64,000 bases of DNA, taken from Prochlorococcus sp. AG-412-P08 (GTDB lineage Bacteria; Cyanobacteriota; Cyanobacteriia; PCC-6307; Cyanobiaceae). The DNA lies in the NCBI GenBank assembly GCA_003214695.1, contig QCLI01000001.1, positions 62,001 to 126,000 of the forward strand, given 5' to 3'. Below, piece by piece: positions 45,050 to 52,974 of this stretch. The notes below the pieces were generated by a model. The model was not told where the DNA came from. It searched no databases and saw nothing but the letters and a program-made list of their open reading frames with translations. A program made the position numbers and the translations under genes. Every line of letters begins with the position of its first letter. Within the stretch, counting starts at the first letter, position 1.

Positions 45050-45073
45050 AAGAAAGGTCCATTGACCTTTCTT
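45050..45073 (+). promoter_or_regulatory. Perfect 10-bp hairpin between psaF and psaJ
   Basis: AAGAAAGGTC-CATT-GACCTTTCTT starts on the base after the psaF stop codon and leaves 29 bases before the psaJ start. A T-run does not follow. It is better placed as an mRNA-stabilising or processing hairpin, or a partial attenuator, than as a full terminator. Confidence 0.6.
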
Positions 45074-45102
45074 AGATCTAGTTGTTCATCTACTAATTAA
45101 TC

Positions 45103-45234
45103 ATGTTTAAAATTTTCCAAACAAAGTTGTTCAGATCAGCTCCTGTAGTTGGTTCCCTTTGGGTTCTTCTAACAGCAGGCATCCTTGTTGAATGGCAACG
45201 ATTCTTTCCAGATCTACTCTTCCACCCAATGTAA
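45103..45234 (+). CDS. psaJ: Photosystem I subunit IX (PsaJ)
   Basis: This 43-codon gene is too short for many gene finders. The product begins [20 protein letters not shown], continues with one membrane helix ([17 protein letters not shown]) and ends LLFHPM. The N-helix with the TAGILVE(W/F)xRFFPD pattern is the PsaJ signature, and the position right after psaF is the standard order. PsaJ binds next to PsaF and holds chlorophyll. Expression is probably coupled to psaF through the hairpin between them. Confidence 0.93.
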   Translation: MFKIFQTKLFRSAPVVGSLWVLLTAGILVEWQRFFPDLLFHPM

Positions 45235-45261
45235 GTCCATGGTTAAATAATGAAAAATAGA

Positions 45262-45819
45262 CTATGTTTTCATTAGTCTTCTTATTTCATATAAAGCAGT
45301 ACCTATATCGTCGTTAATTACTACTGCGTCAAATTCTGACTGAGAATCTATCTCGTATTTAGCCCTCTCTAGACGACGATTAATATCATCTTCAGAATCT
45401 GTTGCTCTTCCTCTAATTCTTTTTTCAAGCTCTTTATAGCTGGGGGGCGCTATAAATATTTGGAAGGCATCTTTAAATGTTTTACGAATCTGCCTAGCTC
45501 CATCCAATTCAATCTCAAGTAAAACTTTTTTACCAATTGATAATTGTTTTTGAACTTCAGCTCTAGGAGTCCCATATAAATTACCAGCAAATTCGGCCCA
45601 TTCTAAAAAACCATCTTCTTGAATTAAATTCTTAAAATCTTTTTGCTCTAAAAAGAAATAGTGCTTACCATCAACCTCCCCCTCTCTAGGAGAACGCGTG
45701 GTTGCAGAAATAGAAAGCCAAATGTTTTTATCTTCTTCAAGTAGTTTCTTCACCAGTGTCCCTTTCCCAACTCCACTAGGTCCAGTAATCACATTCAAGC
45801 CATATTTGTACATAGTCAT
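45262..45819 (-). CDS. gmk: Guanylate kinase
   Basis: Gmk converts GMP to GDP. The 185-residue enzyme shows the P-loop [11 protein letters not shown], the GMP-binding [17 protein letters not shown] and the lid region with [15 protein letters not shown]. The length and boxes are normal. The start is the ATG at 45819, with an ATG two codons later also possible. It is convergent with psaJ, 27 bases apart, and divergent from the RqcH-family gene. Confidence 0.95.
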   Translation of the reverse strand: MTMYKYGLNVITGPSGVGKGTLVKKLLEEDKNIWLSISATTRSPREGEVDGKHYFFLEQKDFKNLIQEDGFLEWAEFAGNLYGTPRAEVQKQLSIGKKVLLEIELDGARQIRKTFKDAFQIFIAPPSYKELEKRIRGRATDSEDDINRRLERAKYEIDSQSEFDAVVINDDIGTALYEIRRLMKT

Positions 45820-45855
45820 AGCATTGATCCAATTGCAGTCTCAGGCTAGCTAAAG

Positions 45856-47604
45856 ATGGCTAATAGCAATCTTCAATCTAAAGATCAGACTAAGCCAAGA
45901 CTTCAAACGATGGATATCACATCGTTAAAAGCTGTTCTTGCAGATCTAAGAAAAAAAATAGTTCCTGGTCGATTCGAGAAAGTCCAACAATTAGACAACT
46001 CCACACTCCAAATTGCATTTCGAGTTTTAGAGGGCTTAGTTTGGATTGAGCTTAGTTGGAATTCAGAATCAGCAAGAATTGTAGAGATAAAGGCTCCTAA
46101 AAAGATTGAGGGCGAGAGTACTTTAAGCAAACAGATTAGATATGGTCTACGTGGAATGGCTCTAATAGATTTAAAACAAAAAGGTTTTGACCGTATAGTT
46201 GAATTTGGATTTTCCTTTAGACCAAATGAAGTCATCAAGAAGCAATTAATCCTAGAAATAATGGGTAGGCATAGCAATATCCTGTTTTTAGATGAGAAAA
46301 GACAAGTAATAACTTTAGGGAAGCAAATACGGAATAATAAATCTCGTTTAAGACCCATCAGTACTGGTGACCCTTATATCTCCCCTCCCTCTTTACAAGG
46401 GGTAAAGCCCAAAAAAGGTGAAGTCTTAGAGGAATGGCGTAATAGTCTTTCAATTCTTCCAGTAACACTAAAGCAAGCTTTAAAGACAACCTTCCAAGGA
46501 ATTAGTCCTGCATTTACTCTTCAATTAGCCAATGAAGAAAAAGATGCTGCCAATAGACTTGTTAATCTACCAGTCCAACAATTATCAGAAACTGAATGGG
46601 AGAAACTATTCTTTCGTTGGAACATCTGGTTAAAAGCTCTAGAAGAAGAAAACTTCTTTTTAGCCTTCAACGGCCCGACTCCTTATAGGGTATGGGGAGC
46701 AAATCCATCATCCAACCAGGGGAACAAAGAAAGCATTAGTCTTCGTCTAGGCAATTACTACAAGTCATATTTAGCTGAAAAACATCTGACTTTTGCATTC
46801 ATAGCACTATGCAAAGAACTAGAAAAAAAAAGAGATAATGAAGAAAAAGAATTAAGAAAACAAGAACTTTTGTACTCAAAAATATCAGAGATAGACTCTA
46901 TGAAAGAAATTGCTGACAATATTCTCTCATCAGAGAATCCCAGCAAGGAAGATATAAAGAAAGCTCAAAAATTATACACACAAGTAAAGAAACTTCGCAG
47001 ATCAAAAAGAATTTTAGTAGATAGAATTGAATTGCATAAGGATAGAATTAATTTCATAAACGAAACAGATTTATTTCTAAACTATATAATTAACAATCAA
47101 AATGATCTTGATAGCGATAAACTGGAAAGCATCCGTGAGCTACAACAAGATTTAGAAGGATTCATTTTAGGAAAAAAGAAAGCCAGATCTAATAAACAAA
47201 GCAGCAAGCATAAGTCAGAAAACATCCTAAGGTTGAACAGTCCAAATGGATTAGAGATCCAAATAGGAAGGAATCATCAGCAAAACGAATCTATTAGCAT
47301 TAAAAATGCTAAAAAAGGGGATATATGGTTTCATGTTCAAGAGTGTCCTGGCAGTCACATAGTTATAAAGGCTGCCCATGGAAAGGTAGAAGGCCTAGAC
47401 ATTGAGGTTGCTGCTAATTTGGCTGCTTTTTTTAGCAAAGCCAAGCACAATAATAAAGTTTCAGTTTTAATGGTCCCAACAAATAAACTTCAGAAACTCA
47501 AAGGTGCTGCCCCAGGAATGGTGACACCGAAGGAAATCAAAGTTTTGTGGGGACGCCCTTCAGATGGTCAACACTATCTGGAGGAATCAACTAAAGATGC
47601 ATAG
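45856..47604 (+). CDS. rqcH: RqcH/NEMF-family ribosome quality-control protein
   Basis: RqcH/Rqc2 proteins bind obstructed large ribosomal subunits and add alanine tails to stalled chains. Older annotation calls the family fibronectin-binding protein. The 582-residue protein has NFACT-N (DITSLKAVLADLRKK, EIMGRHSNILFLDE), a central coiled coil (about residues 315-400, very Lys/Glu-rich) and NFACT-R at the C-terminus (NAKKGDIWFHVQECPGSHIV). An internal start at the ATG at 45910 would remove 18 residues that the family does not need. All domains are present, so I expect activity. Confidence 0.87.
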   Translation: MANSNLQSKDQTKPRLQTMDITSLKAVLADLRKKIVPGRFEKVQQLDNSTLQIAFRVLEGLVWIELSWNSESARIVEIKAPKKIEGESTLSKQIRYGLRGMALIDLKQKGFDRIVEFGFSFRPNEVIKKQLILEIMGRHSNILFLDEKRQVITLGKQIRNNKSRLRPISTGDPYISPPSLQGVKPKKGEVLEEWRNSLSILPVTLKQALKTTFQGISPAFTLQLANEEKDAANRLVNLPVQQLSETEWEKLFFRWNIWLKALEEENFFLAFNGPTPYRVWGANPSSNQGNKESISLRLGNYYKSYLAEKHLTFAFIALCKELEKKRDNEEKELRKQELLYSKISEIDSMKEIADNILSSENPSKEDIKKAQKLYTQVKKLRRSKRILVDRIELHKDRINFINETDLFLNYIINNQNDLDSDKLESIRELQQDLEGFILGKKKARSNKQSSKHKSENILRLNSPNGLEIQIGRNHQQNESISIKNAKKGDIWFHVQECPGSHIVIKAAHGKVEGLDIEVAANLAAFFSKAKHNNKVSVLMVPTNKLQKLKGAAPGMVTPKEIKVLWGRPSDGQHYLEESTKDA

Positions 47605-47641
47605 AATGCCTTATCATTTGTACCCAAGTGATTTGTTCTAA

Positions 47642-47911
47642 ATGTTTGAATTTCTTCTTGGATCACATGCATTCCTTGGGAATCATAGTTTCGCGGAGTT
47701 TTTGGTAGGCTACATTTTTGGAGCTGCTTTAATAGTTGGGGCACCAACTGTATTCCTACTATTGGTATTTATTAGTGCCCTAATGAAAACCAATGGAAAA
47801 ATGGGAGGTTATAAAGAATATGCAAATTACGGAAAATCTTCTTTAAATGATTGTCCCCCATTCATTCTTCCAGACCCAACAAACCCCCAAACAAAACTAA
47901 GCAAGAGTTAA
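47642..47911 (+). CDS. Small membrane protein, unrecognised
   Basis: The 89-residue product has one long or two short hydrophobic segments (about residues 18-50, FLVGYIFGAALIVGAPTVFL and LVFISALM). A polar C-terminus rich in Gly, Tyr, Asn and Pro follows (KMGGYKEYANYGKSS and later PFILPDP). I cannot name it. Size, composition and the position between the RqcH and tatC genes suggest a thylakoid or plasma membrane helper conserved in picocyanobacteria. A strong AT-rich hairpin lies 40 bases after its stop. Confidence 0.65.
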   Translation: MFEFLLGSHAFLGNHSFAEFLVGYIFGAALIVGAPTVFLLLVFISALMKTNGKMGGYKEYANYGKSSLNDCPPFILPDPTNPQTKLSKS

Positions 47912-47950
47912 GAAATAGAATTTTTCAGCAATTTGCAAATATGTTTGGTG

Positions 47951-47985
47951 AATTTACTTTTAAATAAATTATTTAAAAGTAAATT
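47951..47985. terminator. Perfect 15-bp AT-rich hairpin after the small membrane gene
   Basis: AATTTACTTTTAAAT (47951-47965) and ATTTAAAAGTAAATT (47971-47985) are exact inverted repeats around a 5-base loop, starting 40 bases after the preceding stop. There is no T-run on the right side, so it may be a terminator working through its internal T-rich arm or an operator for tatC, 102 bases downstream. Confidence 0.5.
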
Positions 47986-48087
47986 AGCTTAGATATAATA
48001 AATCAATTGCTCCTTGATTTGGATTTAAAAGAATGATTATTAGATCTATATCTTTAAGTCTTAATGGTTATTCATTAATTTTATAAA

Positions 48088-48864
48088 GTGCTCAACGAAA
48101 TTAAAAATGAGCCTGAGCAGTCCAAGCAAATGTCTTTACTTGGGCACCTTGAGGAACTCCGTGAAAGAGTTCTTAAAAGCCTAATTTCAATCTTAGTTGG
48201 AGCATTCCTTTGCCTCCTTCTTGTTAAGCCTCTTATAAGGATGCTAGAAGCACCTGCGGGCTCAATTCGCTTTCTTCAACTGGCTCCTGGGGAATTCCTT
48301 TTTGTATCAATAAAAGTTGCTGGTTATGCAGGATTAATAGTTGCCTTGCCATATATAATTTTTCAAATTCTTTCTTTTATTCTTCCAGGTCTTACAGAGC
48401 GTGAGAAAAAACTGATTGCTCCTGCTGTTTCTGGTTCAGCAATTCTCTTCATACTAGGGATATTCTTCGCATGGTGGACTCTTGTTCCAGCTGCCTTAGG
48501 CTTTCTCGTAAGTTATGGCTCCGATGTTGTTGAGCCACTTTGGTCAATTGAAAAATATCTCGATTTTGTCCTTTTATTGATGCTAAGTACTGGCTTATCT
48601 TTTCAAATACCAATCCTACAATTAATTCTTGGCTTTCTAGGTCTTATCAAATGGAAGCAAATGCTATCAGGATGGAGATGGATCCTAATGGGATCTGCTA
48701 TTACAGGAGCTGTAATAACTCCGTCTACCGACCCAGTCACAATGTTGCTACTTGCTGGTTCAATATCTTTTTTATTTCTAATTGGTATTGTACTTGTTGC
48801 ATTAGTTGAGCAATTTAAAGAAGAAATTCCTCCAAGCCCTCATCCGCCCTCAAAGGCAAGCTAA
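48088..48864 (+). CDS. tatC: Twin-arginine translocase subunit TatC
   Basis: TatC is the membrane receptor for folded proteins carrying a twin-arginine signal. The 258-residue protein has the conserved N-terminal LLGHLEELRERVLKSL and six membrane helices. It also has PYIIFQILSFILPGLTEREK with its invariant Phe and Pro, and the periplasmic loop before LVSYGSDVVEP. It starts with GTG at 48088. The Tat substrate gene petC lies 0.4 kb downstream on the same strand, separated by an opposing DUF3067 gene that overlaps the tatC end by 50 bases. Confidence 0.96.
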   Translation: MLNEIKNEPEQSKQMSLLGHLEELRERVLKSLISILVGAFLCLLLVKPLIRMLEAPAGSIRFLQLAPGEFLFVSIKVAGYAGLIVALPYIIFQILSFILPGLTEREKKLIAPAVSGSAILFILGIFFAWWTLVPAALGFLVSYGSDVVEPLWSIEKYLDFVLLLMLSTGLSFQIPILQLILGFLGLIKWKQMLSGWRWILMGSAITGAVITPSTDPVTMLLLAGSISFLFLIGIVLVALVEQFKEEIPPSPHPPSKAS

Positions 48865-49171
48865 GGGCCCTTCCCAGCCTAGGCTTGCTTTCTTGACGCA
48901 ACAACCAAACTCTAACTTCTGAAGCTTGATCCAGCCTATTAATAACATCAATTATTTTTGCAAGTTCTTCTCGGTACTTTTCTTCACTCCAAGGGAAAGA
49001 TTGTTGTTCAAGGAAACCCCACATCATTTGTAGAAAAAGACTTTTTCCTTTAACTAAAAGTTTTAATTCATATGTAACCCCCCAACGTTTCTGAAGAAAC
49101 CTGATAATCTCCTCAACTTCTAAGGGCTTAGAGGGTTTTCCAGGAATAGGTTTATCCATAAAATCAACCAA
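48815..49171 (-). CDS. DUF3067 protein
   Basis: The 118-residue protein matches the cyanobacterial/plastid DUF3067 family: a short variable start, then LEVEEIIRFLQKRWGVTYELKLLV, MMWGFLEQQSFPWSEEKYREEL and a basic tail. The family's function is unknown to me. It lies antisense to the tatC end (50-base overlap) and divergent from petC. If the position is conserved, a role near b6f or Rieske assembly is worth testing. No membrane segment is visible. Confidence 0.82.
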   Translation of the reverse strand: MVDFMDKPIPGKPSKPLEVEEIIRFLQKRWGVTYELKLLVKGKSLFLQMMWGFLEQQSFPWSEEKYREELAKIIDVINRLDQASEVRVWLLRQESKPRLGRALSLPLRADEGLEEFLL

Positions 49172-49257
49172 TCTTATTTAAATCCCTGTTTTTTAAAGCA
49201 GGAGAGGACCTTTAAGGGTCATAATGGGATTAATTATGAGCTGTGTGAACATCTGGC

Positions 49258-49794
49258 ATGACACAAATGAGTCCTAGCGATGTGCCCTCTATGGGCCGAC
49301 GTCAGTTCATGAACTTTCTAACATTTGGCACTGCAACTGGAGTTGCATTAGGAGCACTCTACCCAGTTGCGAATTTCTTCATGCCCCTTAGAGCAGGCGG
49401 AGGGACAGGAGGGTCAACAGCAAAAGATGAACTTGGTAACGATGTTACTGCAAGTGGATGGTTATCAACCCATCCCGCTGGAGACAGAAGTCTCGTACAA
49501 GGTCTTAAAGGTGACCCCACTTACTTAATTGTTGATGGAGATGCAGCAATTGGAAATTTTGGTATAAATGCAATATGCACCCATCTTGGATGTGTAGTTC
49601 CATGGAACAGTGGGGCAAATAAATACATCTGCCCATGCCACGGAAGTCAATATGATGCAAATGGAAAGGTTGTAAGAGGTCCTGCGCCTCTCTCGCTAGC
49701 TTTAACTCACATAGATGTAGAAGATGACAATGTATTAGTCAGTCAATGGACTGAAACAGATTTTCGAACTGGTGAGAAACCTTGGTGGGCATAA
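49258..49794 (+). CDS. petC: Cytochrome b6f Rieske iron-sulfur subunit (PetC)
   Basis: PetC carries electrons from plastoquinol to cytochrome f. The 178-residue protein starts with a twin-arginine motif (GRRQFMNFL, residues about 13-21) leading into the single membrane anchor, then a Gly-rich hinge ([10 protein letters not shown]). The [2Fe-2S] ligands are C107, H109 and C112 in CTHLGC and C125, C127 and H128 in CPCHGS, and the usual disulfide cysteines are among them. petA follows after 53 bases, the standard petCA operon. A -10-like CATAAT lies about 38 bases before the start. Confidence 0.97.
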   Translation: MTQMSPSDVPSMGRRQFMNFLTFGTATGVALGALYPVANFFMPLRAGGGTGGSTAKDELGNDVTASGWLSTHPAGDRSLVQGLKGDPTYLIVDGDAAIGNFGINAICTHLGCVVPWNSGANKYICPCHGSQYDANGKVVRGPAPLSLALTHIDVEDDNVLVSQWTETDFRTGEKPWWA

Positions 49795-49847
49795 CCTTGG
49801 TCCCAATTAATCACTTGTTTTTTTCTAGTAATCATTCAATCAACATC

Positions 49848-50780
49848 ATGCGTCGCATACTTACTTTTTTCCTAGGCTCTTTACTTCTTGGTCTTTCTTT
49901 AATAATCTCACCATCTATAACCTGGGCCTACCCTTTTTGGGCGCAACAAAATTACGAAAACCCTAGAGAAGCAACTGGGAAATTAGTTTGTGCAAACTGT
50001 CATCTTGCCAAAATGACTACGCAAGTTGAAGTGCCGCAATCGGTAGGTGCAGATAGTGTATTTACAGCTACTGTTAAGATTCCCTATAAGCCTGGCACTG
50101 AAGAAATAGGTGCTGATGGAAGCAAGGTACCTTTACAGGTAGGAGCTGTAGTTATGCTTCCCGATGGATTTAAGCTTGCGCCTCAAGATAGATGGAGTGA
50201 GAAAATAAAAGAAGAAACCCAAGGTGTTTATTACACTCAATACAGTGAAGAGAAAGACAATATTATTCTTGTAGGTCCTCTCCCTGGCGATCAAAATAAA
50301 GAAGTAGTATTCCCAATTCTTTCACCGGACCCAGCTACGAACAAAGATATCCATTTCGGAAAATATTCAATCAATGTTGGAGGCAACAGGGGCAGGGGAC
50401 AAGTTTATCCAACTGGTGAGAAAAGCAATAATTCTCTTTTCACAGCACAAAAATCAGGAACAATTTCTTTAATTGAACCTGGAGAAGATGGCTCAACTAA
50501 TATCACAATTGAAACAAAAGAAGAAGGTCAGATAATAGAAACTATTCCTGTAGGTCCGGCTTTAATAGTTAAAGAGGGCGATCAAATAGAAGCTGGCGCT
50601 CCATTAACAAATGATCCTAATGTAGGAGGTTTCGGGCAGTTAGATACAGAAGTTGTACTTCAAAGTCCTGCTAGAGTGCTTGGCCTCATAGCATTTTTTG
50701 CTGGTGTTGCTTTAACTCAGATACTCCTTGTCCTCAAGAAGAAGCAAGTTGAGAAAGTGCAATCAGCTAATGGTATCTAA
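49848..50780 (+). CDS. petA: Cytochrome f (PetA)
   Basis: Cytochrome f takes electrons from the Rieske protein and passes them to plastocyanin or cytochrome c6. The frame opens at 49782 inside petC, but the real start is the ATG at 49848, which begins an ordinary signal peptide ([17 protein letters not shown]) cut after A27. The mature protein starts YPFWAQQ; Y28 is the unusual N-terminal heme ligand. The heme box is C48-A-N-C51-H52. A large lumenal domain, one C-terminal membrane anchor and a short stromal tail follow. The product is 310 residues, normal for the family. Confidence 0.97.
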   Translation: MRRILTFFLGSLLLGLSLIISPSITWAYPFWAQQNYENPREATGKLVCANCHLAKMTTQVEVPQSVGADSVFTATVKIPYKPGTEEIGADGSKVPLQVGAVVMLPDGFKLAPQDRWSEKIKEETQGVYYTQYSEEKDNIILVGPLPGDQNKEVVFPILSPDPATNKDIHFGKYSINVGGNRGRGQVYPTGEKSNNSLFTAQKSGTISLIEPGEDGSTNITIETKEEGQIIETIPVGPALIVKEGDQIEAGAPLTNDPNVGGFGQLDTEVVLQSPARVLGLIAFFAGVALTQILLVLKKKQVEKVQSANGI

Positions 50781-50812
50781 AGGCATAGAAGAGTATAACT
50801 TAATCAAGCTAG

Positions 50813-51724
50813 ATGGTAGAGGTAATCGCTTACTTAGTGTCACCAGGTTCTGAATTAATTAGTATTGGACCGTTAATTTTTAGATGGTATGGAATCTTAA
50901 TTGCAACAGCTGTATTTGTTGGTCTAAATCTTTCAAATTACTTGGCAAAGTTTAAGGGGATAAACAAAGACTTTTTCAACGACCTGATGCCATTGCTAGT
51001 TTTCAGTTCGATTTTTGGGGCTAGAGTTTATTATGTTTTATTTGAATGGCGAAACTTCAATGGGATTAATTTTTGGAGTTCAATAAATCTATTTAATCTA
51101 GAAATACCACTTCCAAGATTTGCAGAGATCTGGGGGGGAGGAATTGCAATTCATGGTGCCTTAATAATGGGAACAATCACTGTTTTATTTCTTTGCCGCA
51201 GAAAAAAAGAAAATTTTTGGGATGTTTTAGATACTCTCTTACCTTCTGTGGCGCTTGGCCAAGCAATAGGCCGATGGGGCAATTTCTTTAACAATGAAGC
51301 TTTTGGTTTGCCAACTGATCTTCCCTGGAAATTATTTATCCCTCCAATTTCTAGGCCTGAGATCTTTAATAACCAAAGTTTTTTCCATCCCACATTCCTT
51401 TATGAATCGATTTGGAATCTATGTGTTTTCTCTTTACTAATTTTATTATTTAGATTAAATGTCAAAGGTACTATCAAGCTTCCATCTGGAGTATTAAGTT
51501 GTATTTATCTTATTAGTTATAGCATTGGCAGATTCTTTGTTGAAGGATTAAGAACAGACCCACTTTGTTTAGGTTCAATACCTCCTTTTTGTGAAGGGGG
51601 TTTCCGAATTGCACAAATTGTCAGCTTTCTTATGATTTGCTTAGGTAGTTTTGGACTTTATTGGATTTATCAGAAAAAAAGAAAAATGCCAACCCTAGGT
51701 GTTATTAACAAATGGAAAAAGTGA
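50813..51724 (+). CDS. lgt: Prolipoprotein diacylglyceryl transferase
   Basis: Lgt attaches diacylglycerol to the lipobox cysteine of lipoproteins. The 303-residue membrane protein has the family boxes in order: FRWYGILIA near the N-terminus, [16 protein letters not shown], the signature [17 protein letters not shown] with its catalytic-region Arg and Asn, and [11 protein letters not shown]. About seven membrane helices are visible. It follows petA by 32 bases. Its last 13 bases overlap cobM, so both may lie on the petCA transcript. Confidence 0.95.
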   Translation: MVEVIAYLVSPGSELISIGPLIFRWYGILIATAVFVGLNLSNYLAKFKGINKDFFNDLMPLLVFSSIFGARVYYVLFEWRNFNGINFWSSINLFNLEIPLPRFAEIWGGGIAIHGALIMGTITVLFLCRRKKENFWDVLDTLLPSVALGQAIGRWGNFFNNEAFGLPTDLPWKLFIPPISRPEIFNNQSFFHPTFLYESIWNLCVFSLLILLFRLNVKGTIKLPSGVLSCIYLISYSIGRFFVEGLRTDPLCLGSIPPFCEGGFRIAQIVSFLMICLGSFGLYWIYQKKRKMPTLGVINKWKK

Positions 51725-52473
51725 ACCCTATCTCAATAGTTGGAGCCGGTCCAGGAGCTATAGACTTATTAACTATTAGAGCATTAGATAGAATCAAAAA
51801 TGCTGATGTTTTAATCTGGACAGATTCATTAATATCACCTGATATTGCAGATCTAACAACAAAAAATTGTGAAAAGTTCAGAACAAGTTCTTTAACGCTC
51901 GAACAGATCCTCGAGCTACTTATAACAAAGGCAAAACAAGGTCTCAAAGTAGTTCGATTACACGATGGAGATCCATGCCTATATGGTGCGATATCAGAGC
52001 AAATATGCGGTCTTGCGGACGAGGGGCTGGAAGTCGAAGTCATTCCAGGAATCAGCGCATACCAAGCAACTGCTGCTGAATTACAAAAAGAACTAACTAT
52101 TCCTGGTGTTGTTCAGACAATAGTGCTGAGCAGAACTAATGGGAGGACGCGAGTACCTGAATCGGAAAATCTTGAAAACCTTGCAAAAATAGGAGCTTCT
52201 TTATGCCTTTACCTCAGTGCAAGGCATATCGAAGATGTCCAGGAGCAGTTGTTACGACATTATCAAGAAGACACACCTGTTGCAATTGCACATCGGGTTA
52301 CGTGGCCAGACCAATGGTTAAAGATGGTTCCCTTAAAGAACCTAGCTTTAGAGTCTAGAGAAAAAGGACTTTTTAGAACTACCCTTTATATCATCAGCCC
52401 TGCATTAAAATCACATAATCAACGTTCAAACCTCTATGATGAGTCCCACAAACATTTATTTAGAAGCAAATAA
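51712..52473 (+). CDS. cobM: Precorrin-4 C11-methyltransferase
   Basis: CobM/CbiF methylates the corrin ring with S-adenosylmethionine. The 253-residue product has the tetrapyrrole methylase boxes: [18 protein letters not shown] for cofactor binding, [15 protein letters not shown], and [32 protein letters not shown] and [13 protein letters not shown] distinguish CobM from other methylases in the pathway. It overlaps lgt by 13 bases. Together with cobK at 13 kb it shows that the organism makes its own corrinoid. Confidence 0.93.
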   Translation: MEKVNPISIVGAGPGAIDLLTIRALDRIKNADVLIWTDSLISPDIADLTTKNCEKFRTSSLTLEQILELLITKAKQGLKVVRLHDGDPCLYGAISEQICGLADEGLEVEVIPGISAYQATAAELQKELTIPGVVQTIVLSRTNGRTRVPESENLENLAKIGASLCLYLSARHIEDVQEQLLRHYQEDTPVAIAHRVTWPDQWLKMVPLKNLALESREKGLFRTTLYIISPALKSHNQRSNLYDESHKHLFRSK

Positions 52474-52483
52474 ATGGTAGATT

Positions 52484-52567
52484 ATGCTAATGAAAAAAGA
52501 CCATTTAGACGTGCTGTCTGATATCCACAAAAATTTTAAAGCCATTGGACTTGCAATAAAAGGCTAG
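52484..52567 (+). pseudogene. N-terminal fragment of a RodZ-like HTH gene, ending at an in-frame stop
   Basis: Starting at the ATG at 52484 (or 52490), 27 codons are open up to TAG at 52565-52567. The encoded end, FKAIGLAIKG, is the first helix of a RodZ-type helix-turn-helix (usual form IGxxLRxARE). The remainder of that domain continues in the +1 frame from 52563 (AREEQNIS...). The two parts together rebuild the domain almost exactly, so they were one gene. It is either broken here or read through by frameshifting at AAAG (52559-52562). Confidence 0.6.
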
Positions 52568-52607
52568 AGAAGAGCAAAATATTTCAATCGTTTTTTTATC
52601 TGAAGCC

Positions 52608-52931
52608 TTGAAAATAAACGAAGATTACTTAATGGCTATAGAAAAAGGAGATAAAAGTTCTTTGCCAGAACTAGTTTATGTCAAAGCAATGTTAAGAAAA
52701 ATATTTGAAAGGCTTAATATTGAAATAGTGGATACAGAAACTCACCATGCTAGTAATGAGAAAAGAAATATTTCTAAGAATGAAAGCAAAAGCATTACAA
52801 GTAAAAGTTTCTATGTAATGATTTCATTATTATCAATGGCTGCAATCATACTTGGAGCATATTCAACTAAATTTATACTTCTATTTAACTCAGGATTAGA
52901 CAACAAGTACGAGACTATTTCCGCACCTTAA
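52608..52931 (+). CDS. RodZ-like HTH protein with one membrane span, 5' end split off by a frameshift
   Basis: The open frame has its first possible start (TTG) at 52608, giving 107 residues. Its beginning, INEDYLMAIEKGDKSSLPE, is the middle of a RodZ/HTH_25 domain, and the frame extends back to 52563 without a start, carrying the preceding helix (AREEQNISIVFLSEALK). The first helix lies in another frame at 52484-52567. After the domain come a polar linker and one membrane helix (about residues 67-87, FYVMISLLSMAAIILGAY). An intact version would be a small anchored RodZ-like protein. Its function here, if any, is uncertain. Confidence 0.6.
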   Translation: MKINEDYLMAIEKGDKSSLPELVYVKAMLRKIFERLNIEIVDTETHHASNEKRNISKNESKSITSKSFYVMISLLSMAAIILGAYSTKFILLFNSGLDNKYETISAP

Positions 52932-52974
52932 AATAAGAGTGACTCTCTCAAACTAATAGAAGTATTATAAGATT

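Noticed and set aside
49782-49847. Upstream extension of petA
   Set aside because: The 22 extra codons overlap petC and would precede a normal signal peptide; the ATG at 49848 fits the family.
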